Below are positions 54,280 through 64,000 of a stretch of 64,000 nt of DNA, one piece after another. The DNA is taken from assembly GCA_005883305.1 (NCBI GenBank), contig VBAC01000001.1:2170001-2234000 (forward strand), written 5' to 3'. The notes under the pieces are model-generated. The model was not told the origin of the DNA. It searched no databases and was given only the letters and a program-made list of their open reading frames with translations. The DNA comes from Alphaproteobacteria bacterium (GTDB taxonomy: Bacteria; Pseudomonadota; Alphaproteobacteria; Sphingomonadales; Sphingomonadaceae). How positions within the stretch are numbered: position 1 is the first letter of the stretch; each line of letters starts with the position of its first letter. The position numbers were made by a program, and so were the translations under genes.

Positions 54280-54795
54280 TCAGGCCCCTTCGTGCTGGAG
54301 GGTCGCGGGCTGAGCCGGGGGCAGGCCGCTCGTCTCGGCCTGCTGCATCAGCTCGGCCTTGCGCGCCGCAAGCTGCTCGCCCAGCGCCTCGAGGTCGATC
54401 TCAGCCGCGCGGGTCTGCTGAAACAGGTTGTCGCGCTGCTTCTCCTCTTCCTTGACGTGGTGCTCGATCAGCTCCTGGAGCACCTTGACCTTGGCGTCGT
54501 AGAACTCCTCGTCGGGATCCGCCGCCTCGAGCTCGTTGACCAGGGTCTTGGCGCTGTCATGCTCGACCCACGCCTCGTCGAGCGCGTCTTCCTCGACCTT
54601 GCCGCGGATCGCCGGATAATAGATTTCCTCCTCGATCATCGTATGCACCTTGAGCTCGGTGCAGATCTGCTTGACCAGCTTCTGCTTGGCCGAGGCTCCG
54701 CTGGCATTCTCGAATGCGGCGAACAGCTCCTCGACCTTGCGATGATCTTCGGCGAGCAGCTGAAGACCGTCGCGGGGTTGCGTTTCTGCGGCCAT
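54280..54795 (-). CDS. Hemerythrin HHE-domain protein
   Basis: 171 aa. The diiron ligands are His in LAEDHRKVEELF, His/Glu in KVHTMIEEEIYYPAI, His in WVEHDSAK and His in LIEHHVKEEEKQ. A C-terminal helix (LEALGEQLAARKAELMQQAE) follows. Such proteins bind oxygen, NO or iron under stress. The start at 54795 follows AGGAG. A GGAAC/GTT pair upstream has 15 or 18 base spacing, off the stress-promoter optimum. Confidence 0.88.
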   Translation of the reverse strand: MAAETQPRDGLQLLAEDHRKVEELFAAFENASGASAKQKLVKQICTELKVHTMIEEEIYYPAIRGKVEEDALDEAWVEHDSAKTLVNELEAADPDEEFYDAKVKVLQELIEHHVKEEEKQRDNLFQQTRAAEIDLEALGEQLAARKAELMQQAETSGLPPAQPATLQHEGA

Positions 54796-54878
54796 TCTCG
54801 TTCTCCTTGATTGCGCCATCGGAACAACCGGACCATTGGGCCGGTTCCCGCCCTAGGGAATGATGAGGATAAGAATCT

Positions 54879-55379
54879 TTGAGCGAAACGGAGACCCTCT
54901 CGCCAGTCCTCCCCGACGCGCTCGAGCAGGCCACGAGGCGGCTGCTCGCCAAGGCCTGCGAGCGCGATCTGGTGCTGGCCACCGCGGAAAGCTGCACCGG
55001 GGGAATGCTCGCCTCGCTGCTGACCGACGTTCAGGGCGTCGCCCACGCCTTCGACCGCGGATTCGTCACCTACAGCGCGGAATCGAAGACCGAATTGATC
55101 GGCGTCCCGGCCAAGCTGATCGCGGAGAAAGGCGCGGTTTCCAAAGAGGTCGCGGTGGCGATGGCCGAGGGCGCGCTGGAGCGCTCGCGCGCCCATATCG
55201 CGCTGGCGATCACCGGCTTCGCCGACAGCGGCGACGAGCCCGGCCTCGTCCACTTCGCTTGCGCGCGCCAGGGCCGTATAACCGCGCATCGCGAGGCCCA
55301 TTTCGGCGCGATCGGCCGCGGCGCGGTGCGCGTCGCCGCTTTGGGCGTGGCGGTCGAGATGATGACGGAGATGCTCTAG
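54879..55379 (+). CDS. CinA-family amidohydrolase (PncC-like)
   Basis: 166 aa starting at TTG. The C-terminal CinA domain is complete: LATAESCTGGMLASLLTDV, GFVTYSAESKTELIGVP, AVSKEVAVAMAEGAL and IALAITGFADSGDEPGLVHFA. PncC deamidates nicotinamide mononucleotide. It abuts the NAD synthetase gene without a gap. One oddity: the usual GIAGPGG loop reads GFADSGD here. Confidence 0.9.
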   Translation: MSETETLSPVLPDALEQATRRLLAKACERDLVLATAESCTGGMLASLLTDVQGVAHAFDRGFVTYSAESKTELIGVPAKLIAEKGAVSKEVAVAMAEGALERSRAHIALAITGFADSGDEPGLVHFACARQGRITAHREAHFGAIGRGAVRVAALGVAVEMMTEML

Positions 55380-57434
<2,055 letters not shown>

Positions 57435-57436
57435 GC

Positions 57437-57784
57437 ATGTTTCGAGAAGCGATAGCGGCGACCCTCTTGGTTGCCGCCACGGCCACCATCGCCCAGCAGC
57501 CGCAAATCTCGGCCCAAGAGCGGGCGCGGCTACAGCGGCTGGGGGCGGCGCTGGCGGCCTGCCACGGCAATATCGTCCGCCGCGACGCGCCGGGCCGGTT
57601 CACCAGCGCCCAGATCGTCGATCGCGCGCTTGCCGGCTGCGCCAGCCGCGAGGCTGCGATCCGCGCCGCGCTCGTCCAGCATGTCGGCGCCGCGCGGGCG
57701 GCCCAGGCGATGCAGCAGCAGCGCACCCACTGGCGGCAGGGCATCGCCGGCATGGTGGCGCGGGCGCGCGCCCACCGCTCCTAG
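57437..57784 (+). CDS. Small exported protein of unknown function
   Basis: 115 aa with a signal peptide (cleavage near TIAQ). The mature part is helical and Arg/Ala-rich, with ALAACHGNIVRRDAPGRFTSAQIVDRALAGCASRE (two cysteines). It starts two bases after the nadE stop. Not recognised. Confidence 0.65.
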   Translation: MFREAIAATLLVAATATIAQQPQISAQERARLQRLGAALAACHGNIVRRDAPGRFTSAQIVDRALAGCASREAAIRAALVQHVGAARAAQAMQQQRTHWRQGIAGMVARARAHRS

Positions 57785-57859
57785 CTTCTTGCCCGTATTG
57801 GCGGAATAGTGCACCACCTCCGGGTTTCCTGACCCCGATTCCACCCGGAGTGCTCCCAG

Positions 57860-60800
57860 ATGATCCGCAGCTTCGCCGCGCTTTCGCTTCTGCTCGTCTC
57901 GACCACGGCGCTGGCCCAGCGGCCGGCGCGCGACGCCGATGCGTGGGACGTCAACGCGCCGCCGGGCGCGCGTCTGAGGCAGGTGCCGATCAACGTCGAT
58001 GAGGGCACGTGGATGAACGTCGACGTCAGCCCCGACGGGCGGACGATCGCGTTCGACCTGCTCGGCGACATCTACACGATGCCGATCGGCGGCGGCACGC
58101 CGACGCGGATCACGTCCGGCCTCGCCTTCGACATGCAGCCGCGCTTCTCGCCCGACGGGCGGCTGATCGCCTTCACCTCCGACCGCGGCGGCGGCGACAA
58201 TATCTGGGTGATGAACACGGACGGATCGGGCGCGCGGGCGATCACGCGCGAGACCTTCCGCCTCTTGAACGCGCCGACCTGGAGCGCCGACGGCCAGTAT
58301 ATCGCCGCGCGCAAGCATTTCACCACCCAGCGTTCGCTCGGCACCGGCGAGATCTGGCTCTACCACGTCTCGGGCGTCGGCGACGGCGTGCCTTTGGTCG
58401 AGCGGCCCAACCAGCGCTTCCAGAAGGAGCTCGGCGAGCCCACCTTCTCGCCCGACGGCCAAGCCATCTATTTCAGCCGCAACACCACGCCCGGCGACGT
58501 CTTCGAATATGCCCAGGATTCGAACCAGGAAGTGTTCGCGATCGAGCGCTACGACATGGCGAGCGGCGAGCGCACCAGGATCGCCGGCGGGCCCGGCGGC
58601 GCGGTCCGCCCGACGCCCTCGCCCGACGGCCGCTACCTCGCCTACGTCCACCGCACCGGCGGCCATTCGCGCCTGTTCGTGCGCGATCTCGTCTCCGGCG
58701 AGGAGCAGCAGGTCTATGCCGATCTCGACCTCGATCTTCAGGAGACCTGGGCGGTCCACGGAGTCTATCCGGATATGGACTGGACCCCGGATTCGAACAG
58801 CATAATCTTCTGGGCCGGCGGCAAGATCCGCCGGGTCAACCGCGACGGAACCGGCGCCGCCGAAATCCCCTTCCGGATCAGCGACACCCGGGTCGTCGTC
58901 GATCCGCCGCGCCCGCTGATCGAGGTCGCTCCGCCGACGGTGACGACGCGTATGCCGCGCTTCGCCTCGCTCTCTCCGGACGGCCGCCGGATCGTGTTCG
59001 AGACTCTCGGGCGCCTCTACGTCCGCGACGTTGCGGGCTCGGGCGCGCCGCGGCCGCTGACCGCGCAGGACGGCGACTTCCAGCTCTTTCCGAGCTGGTC
59101 GCGCGACGGCAGCCGGATCGTGTTCGTCTCCTGGAACGACCAGCGGCTCGGCGAAATCCGCACCGTCTCCGCCGACGGCGGCAATCTGCGCACGATCACC
59201 CAGAATCCGGGCCATTACCGCCGCCCGCGCTTCTCCCCCGACGGCCAGATAATCGTCTACGAGGCCAGCGGCAGCGGCGGCCTGACCTCCAACCGCTGGT
59301 CCGACTCGACCGGCATCTTCCGCGTGCCGGCCAATGGCGGCGCGTCGACCCGGATCCTCGCCGAGGGCGGCAATCCGCAATTCGGCGCGGCTTCGGACCG
59401 GCTGTTCGTCGAGGTCAGCGAGCAGCAGAAGCAGAAGCTGATCAGCGTCGACCTGAGCGGCGGCGCTCGGCGCGAGCACGCCCAGGGCGAGATGGTGACC
59501 GAGTACGAGCTGTCGCCCGACGGCCGCACCCTCGCCTATCGCGAGGATTACAATCTGTTCGTCACGCCCTTCCCGGGCGCGGCCCATGCGCTCGACGTCA
59601 GCGCGCGCGGATCGCAGCTGCCGGTGACCCGGGTGACGGCCAATGGCGGCAATTATCCGGCCTGGACCGCGAACGGACGCCTGTCGTGGAGCCTCGGGCC
59701 GACGCTCTACGGCGCCAATGTGGCTGACATGCTGCGCAGCGCTCCCGGCGGCGGCGCCTATGCGCCGCCGGCCTCGGGAATTTCGCTGTCGATGACCGTC
59801 CCCGCGGACGTCCCGCAGGGCCTCACCGCCTTGGTCGGCGCCCGGATCGTGACCATGTCCAACCAGGACGGCGGGATCATCGACGACGGCGTGATCCTGA
59901 TCGACGGCAACCGCATCCGCGCGGTCGGCCCGCGCGGCCAGGTGGCGATCCCCGCCGGAGCGCGGACGGTCGACGTCAGCGGCAAGACGATCATCCCGGG
60001 CCTGATCGACGGCCACGCGCACGGGCCGCAGGGCGAGGACGACCTCATCCCCCAGCAGAACTGGTCGGCCATGTCGCACCTCGCCATGGGCGTCACGACC
60101 GTCCACGACCCGTCGAGCACCGCTTCGGAAATCTTCCCGTCGTCGGAGATGCAGCGCGCCGGGATCATCGTCGCCCCGCGCACCTTCTCCTCGGCGGAGA
60201 TCGTCTACGGCGCCCGCTCGCCGGGCCGCTACGCGCTGATCGACAATTACGGCGACGCGCTGGCCCACGTCCGCCGCCTTCGGCTCGAGGGCGCGCATTC
60301 CATCAAGAACTACAACCAGCCGCGCCGCAACCAGCGCCAGCAGGTGGTCGCCGCCGCGCGCGCCGAGAACATCCTCGTCGTGCCGGAGGGCGGATCGCTG
60401 TTCCAGATGGACATCACGCTGATCCAGGACGGCAATTCGACGCTGGAGCACAACATACCGCAGCAGCGGCTCTACGAAGACGTGGTTAGTCTCTTCTCGC
60501 AGACCCAGGTCGGCTATTCGCCGACCCTCATCGTCTCCTACGGAGGCCTCGCCGGCGATCCCTATTGGACCCAGGCGACTCCGGTGTGGAGCCATCCCCT
60601 GCTGACCCGCCACACCCCTCCGGCCGAGCTCGCCGCGCGCGTTCGGGCGACGACCGCTCCGGCCGACCAGTTCGCAGACCAGTACAATGCCCGCGAATCG
60701 CGCCGGCTCAACCAGCGCGGCGTTCTCGTCGGAATCGGCGGGCACGGGCAGCAGCCGGGAATCGGCGACCATTGGGAGCTTTGGAGCCACGTCCGCGGCG

Positions 60801-61105
60801 GCGCCACGCCGATCGAGGCGCTTCGCCACGGAACGATCGATCCGGCGCGGATGTACGGCTTCACCGACATCGGCAGCCTCGAGCCCGGCAAGCTCGCCGA
60901 CCTCGTCATCCTCGACGCCGATCCCACGCAGGACATCCGCAATTCGGACCATATCAACCAGGTGATGCTCAACGGCAGGCTCTACGACGCCGCGACGCTC
61001 AACGAGACGGTCACCGGCAATAGGGTGCGCCAGCCCTATTTCTGGGAGCGCGACGGCGGCGGCACTGGGGCGAATCCGGTGACCATCGGGCGGGATGCGG
61101 ATTGA
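57860..61105 (+). CDS. Exported beta-propeller (TolB/PD40) amidohydrolase
   Basis: 1081 aa with a signal peptide (ending ALAQ). Residues about 50-640 hold repeated WD40-like PD40 blades (PRFSPDGRLIAFTSDRGGGDN and similar SPDG units). The amidohydrolase domain (about 655-1060) has the metal motif DGHAHG, a Lys in SIKNY, His in STLEHN and GIGGHGQQPG, and ends GSLEPGKLADLVILDADPTQDI. It is expected to hydrolyse an amide or peptide in the periplasm; substrate unknown. Confidence 0.92.
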   Translation: MIRSFAALSLLLVSTTALAQRPARDADAWDVNAPPGARLRQVPINVDEGTWMNVDVSPDGRTIAFDLLGDIYTMPIGGGTPTRITSGLAFDMQPRFSPDGRLIAFTSDRGGGDNIWVMNTDGSGARAITRETFRLLNAPTWSADGQYIAARKHFTTQRSLGTGEIWLYHVSGVGDGVPLVERPNQRFQKELGEPTFSPDGQAIYFSRNTTPGDVFEYAQDSNQEVFAIERYDMASGERTRIAGGPGGAVRPTPSPDGRYLAYVHRTGGHSRLFVRDLVSGEEQQVYADLDLDLQETWAVHGVYPDMDWTPDSNSIIFWAGGKIRRVNRDGTGAAEIPFRISDTRVVVDPPRPLIEVAPPTVTTRMPRFASLSPDGRRIVFETLGRLYVRDVAGSGAPRPLTAQDGDFQLFPSWSRDGSRIVFVSWNDQRLGEIRTVSADGGNLRTITQNPGHYRRPRFSPDGQIIVYEASGSGGLTSNRWSDSTGIFRVPANGGASTRILAEGGNPQFGAASDRLFVEVSEQQKQKLISVDLSGGARREHAQGEMVTEYELSPDGRTLAYREDYNLFVTPFPGAAHALDVSARGSQLPVTRVTANGGNYPAWTANGRLSWSLGPTLYGANVADMLRSAPGGGAYAPPASGISLSMTVPADVPQGLTALVGARIVTMSNQDGGIIDDGVILIDGNRIRAVGPRGQVAIPAGARTVDVSGKTIIPGLIDGHAHGPQGEDDLIPQQNWSAMSHLAMGVTTVHDPSSTASEIFPSSEMQRAGIIVAPRTFSSAEIVYGARSPGRYALIDNYGDALAHVRRLRLEGAHSIKNYNQPRRNQRQQVVAAARAENILVVPEGGSLFQMDITLIQDGNSTLEHNIPQQRLYEDVVSLFSQTQVGYSPTLIVSYGGLAGDPYWTQATPVWSHPLLTRHTPPAELAARVRATTAPADQFADQYNARESRRLNQRGVLVGIGGHGQQPGIGDHWELWSHVRGGATPIEALRHGTIDPARMYGFTDIGSLEPGKLADLVILDADPTQDIRNSDHINQVMLNGRLYDAATLNETVTGNRVRQPYFWERDGGGTGANPVTIGRDAD

Positions 61106-61111
61106 GGCCAA

Positions 61112-61231
61112 GGAGTCACCCCGGCGAAAGCCGGGGCCCATGAACCGAAGCGGCGGAAAGGATGGCTGACGGCGTCGCCACAGTTTCAGACCATCGTGTT
61201 CATGGGTCCCGGCTTTCGCCGGGATGACTCC
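61112..61231. repeat. Palindromic repeat, same family as 8936-9053
   Basis: Left arm 61112-61144 (ggagtcaccccggcgaaagc...) and inverted right arm 61199-61231. Both small stems and the CATGAA edges are intact. It lies after the amidohydrolase gene. Confidence 0.8.
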
Positions 61232-61328
61232 CAGTGCACCCCGCACTCTCCCGGCCGGCTTCGGTAGCATTTGAGTAAGCCTTTGCTGTCACTGTCCAAT
61301 CTTCAGCGCTTCCGGGGGGAGACGCAGG

Positions 61329-61619
61329 TTGGCTTTGCAGTTGCACGAAGAGTTCGTCGAACAGCGCGCGGTTCCCCGCCACGAGGGGATCGTGGAGCAT
61401 GGGGTGCTGGTCTTCCGCGGCGCGGAATACCCGGTCCCGGTGATCAACATCTCCACCCGCGGGGCGATGATCGAAAGCGCGATCGAGCCGCGGCTCGGCG
61501 AGAGCGTGATGATCCGCTTCGAAGGCTGCAGCCCGATCTACGCCTTCGTCCGCTGGATGCGCGATGGAAGGCTAGGGCTCAACTTCGGCTGCGAGATGAT
61601 CCTCGGCGAGGCCCATTGA
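61329..61619 (+). CDS. PilZ domain protein
   Basis: 96 aa starting at TTG. A short N-terminal RAVPRHE, then VINISTRGAMIES (the PilZ DxSxxG-type motif with Asn for Asp), and a C-terminal LGLNFGCEM strand. PilZ domains bind cyclic di-GMP through an RxxxR and D/NxSxxG motif; only a loose RAVPR pair is seen here, so binding is uncertain. Confidence 0.82.
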   Translation: MALQLHEEFVEQRAVPRHEGIVEHGVLVFRGAEYPVPVINISTRGAMIESAIEPRLGESVMIRFEGCSPIYAFVRWMRDGRLGLNFGCEMILGEAH

Positions 61620-61663
61620 ACGCCTAGGATGCAAGGTCTAGGGCCTCCGGCAAGGAGGCGCCT

Positions 61664-62323
61664 GTGATCGATCTCTACACCTCGCCGACGCCCAACGGCT
61701 ACAAGATCACGATCCTGATGGAGGAGCTGGGCCTCCCCTACGCGGTCCACGCGATCGACCTTTCCAGCGGCGCGCAGAAGGAGCCCTGGTTCACCGAGAT
61801 CAACCCCAACGGCCGGATCCCGGCGATCGTCGATCGCGGCAATGGCGACTTCCCGGTGTTCGAGAGCGGGGCGATCATGATCTACCTCGCCGAGCGCGCC
61901 GGCGCCCTGCTCCCGCACGACGAGAAGGATCGAAGCCGCGTGATCCAGTGGCTGATGTTCCAGATGGGCGGTCTCGGCCCGATGATGGGCCAGGCCAACG
62001 TCTTCTCGCGCTACTTCCCCGAAATCATCCCGGCGGCGATCGAGCGCTACCGGCGCGAGAGCCGGCGCTTGCTGGAGGTGCTCGACCACCGCCTGTCGGG
62101 CCACGAATATCTCGCCGGCGACTATTCGATCGCCGACATCGCCAATTTCTGCTGGGCGCAGACCCACGACTGGCCGGGAGTGTCGATCGAGGGCCTCCCG
62201 CACCTCCAGCGCTGGATCGACCTGATCGCCGTCCGCCCCGCCGTCCAGCGCGGGCTCCAGATTCCGCCGCGCCCGCAAGACGCCGAAGCGCTGGTCGAGA
62301 AGGCCAGGACGATGCTCGCCTGA
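61664..62323 (+). CDS. Glutathione S-transferase (YfcG/YghU-like)
   Basis: 219 aa. The thioredoxin-like N-terminus is [28 protein letters not shown] with [12 protein letters not shown] and [13 protein letters not shown] (glutathione site). The C-terminal helical domain has the N-cap motif YSIADIANF. The TPNGYKI start fits the Nu-class enzymes with disulfide reductase activity. It lies 12 bases before the aldehyde dehydrogenase start. Confidence 0.93.
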   Translation: MIDLYTSPTPNGYKITILMEELGLPYAVHAIDLSSGAQKEPWFTEINPNGRIPAIVDRGNGDFPVFESGAIMIYLAERAGALLPHDEKDRSRVIQWLMFQMGGLGPMMGQANVFSRYFPEIIPAAIERYRRESRRLLEVLDHRLSGHEYLAGDYSIADIANFCWAQTHDWPGVSIEGLPHLQRWIDLIAVRPAVQRGLQIPPRPQDAEALVEKARTMLA

Positions 62324-62334
62324 AGGACGATTCC

Positions 62335-63843
62335 ATGAACGAGATGACCGGCATTTCCGCCCAGCCCGCTTATTCCGACGGGGTCGCGGCCTTGCTGAAG
62401 CGCAGGCCGCAATTGTTCATCGACGGTGCCTGGGTCGATTCGAGCCACGGCGCAACGATCGCGGTCTACGACCCCTCGACGGGCCGCGAGATCGCGCGGA
62501 TCGTCGATGCCTCCGACGCGGATTGCGACCGGGCGGTGGCGGCGGCGCGCGCCGCGTTCGACGACGGCCGCTGGTCCGGCCTTCCGCCGGCGAAGCGCGA
62601 GCGGGCGATCATGCGGCTCGCCGATCTGATCGAGGCCAACATGGCCGAGCTCGCCGAGCTGGAATCGATCGACAACGGCAAGCCGAAGATCGCGTCGGGC
62701 GGCTACGATCTGCCGAGGTGCGTCGAGACCCTGCGCTACTGCGCCGGCTGGGCGACGCGGATTTCGGGCGAGCATGTCGAGCCCGCTTCCTTCCCCACCG
62801 GATCGGTCCACGCCTATGTCCGGCGCGAGCCGGTCGGCGTTTGCGTTCAGATCGTGCCGTGGAACTTCCCGCTGATGATGGCCGTGCAGAAGATCGGCCC
62901 GGCGCTGGCGGCGGGCTGCACTTTGGTCCTCAAGCCGGCCGAGCAGACGCCGCTGACCGCGCTCCGCCTCGCCGATCTGGTGGCCGAGGCGGGCATTCCG
63001 GCGGGCGTGTTCAACCTCGTCACCGGCATGGGCGAGACGGCGGGCGACCGGCTGGTGCGCTCGCCCGACGTCGACAAAATCGCCTTCACCGGATCGACCG
63101 AGGTTGGCAAGATCATCAACCGCGCCGCGACCGACACTCTGAAGCGAGTCACGCTCGAGCTCGGCGGCAAATCGCCGGTGATCGTCCTGCCCGACGTGGA
63201 CGTGGCGGGGGCCGCGGCCGGCGCCGCCCGCTCGATCTTCGCCAATTCGGGCCAGGTGTGCATCGCCGGCTCGCGGCTCTACGCGCACCGCGACATTTTC
63301 GACGCCCTGATCGAGGGGGTCGCGAAGGCGGCGGCCCAGTTCAAGGTCGGCCCAAGCCTCGCCCCCGACACGATCATGGGGCCGCTCGTCTCGACCGAGC
63401 AGCAGGAGCGGGTGATGGATTATATCGAACAGGGCAGGAAGGCCGGCGCCTCGGTCTTCCACGGCGGCGACGCGCCGGGGAGCGAGGGCTATTTCGTCAA
63501 TCCGACGATCCTCGTCGACGTGAAGCCGGAGATGAGCGTGGTTCGCGAGGAGATTTTCGGGCCGGTGCTCGCCGCCCAGCGCTACGACGACCTCGACGAG
63601 GTCGCCAAGGCGGCCAACGACACCAGCTACGGCCTCGCCGCCTCGATCTGGACCCGCGACGTCTCGGCGATGCACAGGCTCGCCGCCAGGCTTCGCGCCG
63701 GAATGGTGTGGGGCAACGCCCCCTCGCTCGCCGACGTCACCCTGCCCTTCGGCGGCTACAAGCAATCGGGCTTCGGCCGCGAAAGCGGGCGCTACGGGAT
63801 CGAGGCCTATACCGAGCTCAAGACGGTGGCGATCGCGCTCTGA
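62335..63843 (+). CDS. NAD(P)-dependent aldehyde dehydrogenase
   Basis: 502 aa. Present are IVPWNFPLMM, the cofactor motif FTGSTEVGK, the general base Glu in LELGGKSP and the nucleophile Cys in NSGQVCIAGSR. EEIFGPVLAAQRYDD and PFGGYKQSGFGRESG complete the signature. It oxidises an aldehyde to the acid; the layout is close to betaine- or phenylacetaldehyde-type enzymes. Likely co-transcribed with the GST. Confidence 0.94.
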   Translation: MNEMTGISAQPAYSDGVAALLKRRPQLFIDGAWVDSSHGATIAVYDPSTGREIARIVDASDADCDRAVAAARAAFDDGRWSGLPPAKRERAIMRLADLIEANMAELAELESIDNGKPKIASGGYDLPRCVETLRYCAGWATRISGEHVEPASFPTGSVHAYVRREPVGVCVQIVPWNFPLMMAVQKIGPALAAGCTLVLKPAEQTPLTALRLADLVAEAGIPAGVFNLVTGMGETAGDRLVRSPDVDKIAFTGSTEVGKIINRAATDTLKRVTLELGGKSPVIVLPDVDVAGAAAGAARSIFANSGQVCIAGSRLYAHRDIFDALIEGVAKAAAQFKVGPSLAPDTIMGPLVSTEQQERVMDYIEQGRKAGASVFHGGDAPGSEGYFVNPTILVDVKPEMSVVREEIFGPVLAAQRYDDLDEVAKAANDTSYGLAASIWTRDVSAMHRLAARLRAGMVWGNAPSLADVTLPFGGYKQSGFGRESGRYGIEAYTELKTVAIAL

Positions 63844-63862
63844 GGTGGCGATCGCGCTCTGA
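63825..63862 (+). repeat. Exact 19-base tandem duplication across a stop codon
   Basis: ggtggcgatcgcgctctga occurs at 63825-63843 and again at 63844-63862 with no gap. The first copy ends with the aldehyde dehydrogenase stop codon, and the second repeats the last codons outside the gene. It looks like a recent slippage or duplication event. Confidence 0.85.
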
Positions 63863-63873
63863 GCACGCCCCTT

Positions 63874-63904
63874 CCGTCACCCTGAACTTGTTTCAGCATG
63901 ACGG
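63874..63904. repeat. REP-like hairpin after the aldehyde dehydrogenase gene
   Basis: ccgtcaccctgaa and ttcagcatgacgg pair around cttgt with one mismatch. The CCCTGAACTTGTTTCAG core is a known type of dispersed repeat in alphaproteobacteria. It may also act as a transcript end. Confidence 0.6.
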
Positions 63905-63983
63905 CTGAGGACAGCCAAGCCTTGATCCCCTAGCCCGGCCCCGCTTATGGCTGCGACGGGGCGACGGACAAGAAGGAACCACC

Positions 63984-64000
63984 ATGCGCGTGACCCGCCC
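63984..64000 (+). CDS. Start of a further gene cut by the window edge
   Basis: An ATG at 63984 follows AAGGAAC at normal spacing and reads MRVTR before the window ends. Too little is present to identify it. Confidence 0.4.

Noticed and set aside
54821-54848. Possible EcfG promoter for the hemerythrin gene
   Set aside because: GGAAC and GTT are present on the minus strand but the spacer is 15 or 18 bases, not 16-17, and the region is a near-palindrome that would score on both strands.
57530-61270. 1246-codon open frame antisense to the amidohydrolase gene
   Set aside because: It is a GC-driven shadow: composition is Arg/Ala/Gly/His-rich with no family pattern, while the plus strand encodes a clear signal peptide, PD40 blades and an amidohydrolase site.

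Overview
The window is GC-rich, gene-dense DNA from an alphaproteobacterium, most likely a sphingomonad. The inference rests on the Atm1-type exporter (608 aa with the chosen start), a NepR/PhyR-type general-stress promoter pattern (GGAAC-N17-GTT), alphaproteobacterial LexA boxes (GTTC-N7-GTTC), the S4/fdxA/carD neighbourhood, a TonB-dependent receptor, and many short intergenic palindromic repeats of the type common in this group. I recognise no rRNA, tRNA, CRISPR array, prophage or complete insertion sequence.

Layout. 1-9.5 kb: partial prs, gltX, a TonB-type protein, a DUF2807 lipoprotein, a minus-strand run SDR-DUF1810-S4-fdxA-DoxX-carD, then small secreted proteins and a peroxiredoxin. 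9.5-20.4 kb: dctA, a nest of very small membrane proteins around PspC, a general-stress SDR, a TonB-dependent receptor with a BlaI-like operator, an Atm1-type ABC exporter and an alpha carbonic anhydrase. 20.4-32 kb: recQ behind a LexA box, ung, a lipoprotein cyclophilin, a stress-type flavin-binding protein, a TauE/SafE permease coupled to a 2-oxoglutarate oxygenase, small stress proteins, ExbD, a Gre-family factor, and thiC behind a TPP riboswitch. 32-37.5 kb is accessory: secreted proteins of unknown function, an HTH protein, a broken ATPase fragment and an AT-rich, foreign-looking gene.

37.5-41.7 kb is the class I ribonucleotide reductase locus. nrdA and nrdB are separated by a lipoprotein, a small membrane protein and a DUF559 endonuclease. 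The four genes downstream of nrdA overlap one another, and a LexA box lies just upstream of nrdA. 42-44 kb: an Rrf2 regulator coupled to an FAD/NAD(P)-binding oxidoreductase. 44-52 kb: a histidine kinase and sigma-54 activator divergent from a 28-aa membrane peptide and a MacAB-like exporter (adaptor, ATPase, FtsX-type permease). A good sigma-54 promoter and TGTCCG/CGGACA dyads lie in the divergent gap. 52-64 kb: small membrane proteins, a hemerythrin, a CinA-type amidase next to glutamine-dependent NAD synthetase, a beta-propeller amidohydrolase, PilZ, GST and aldehyde dehydrogenase.

The most informative signals are regulatory: two LexA boxes (recQ, nrdA), two Zur-like palindromes (tonB-type and exbD genes), two GGAAC-type stress promoters, one TPP riboswitch, one sigma-54 promoter with candidate enhancer sites, and two unassigned operators.
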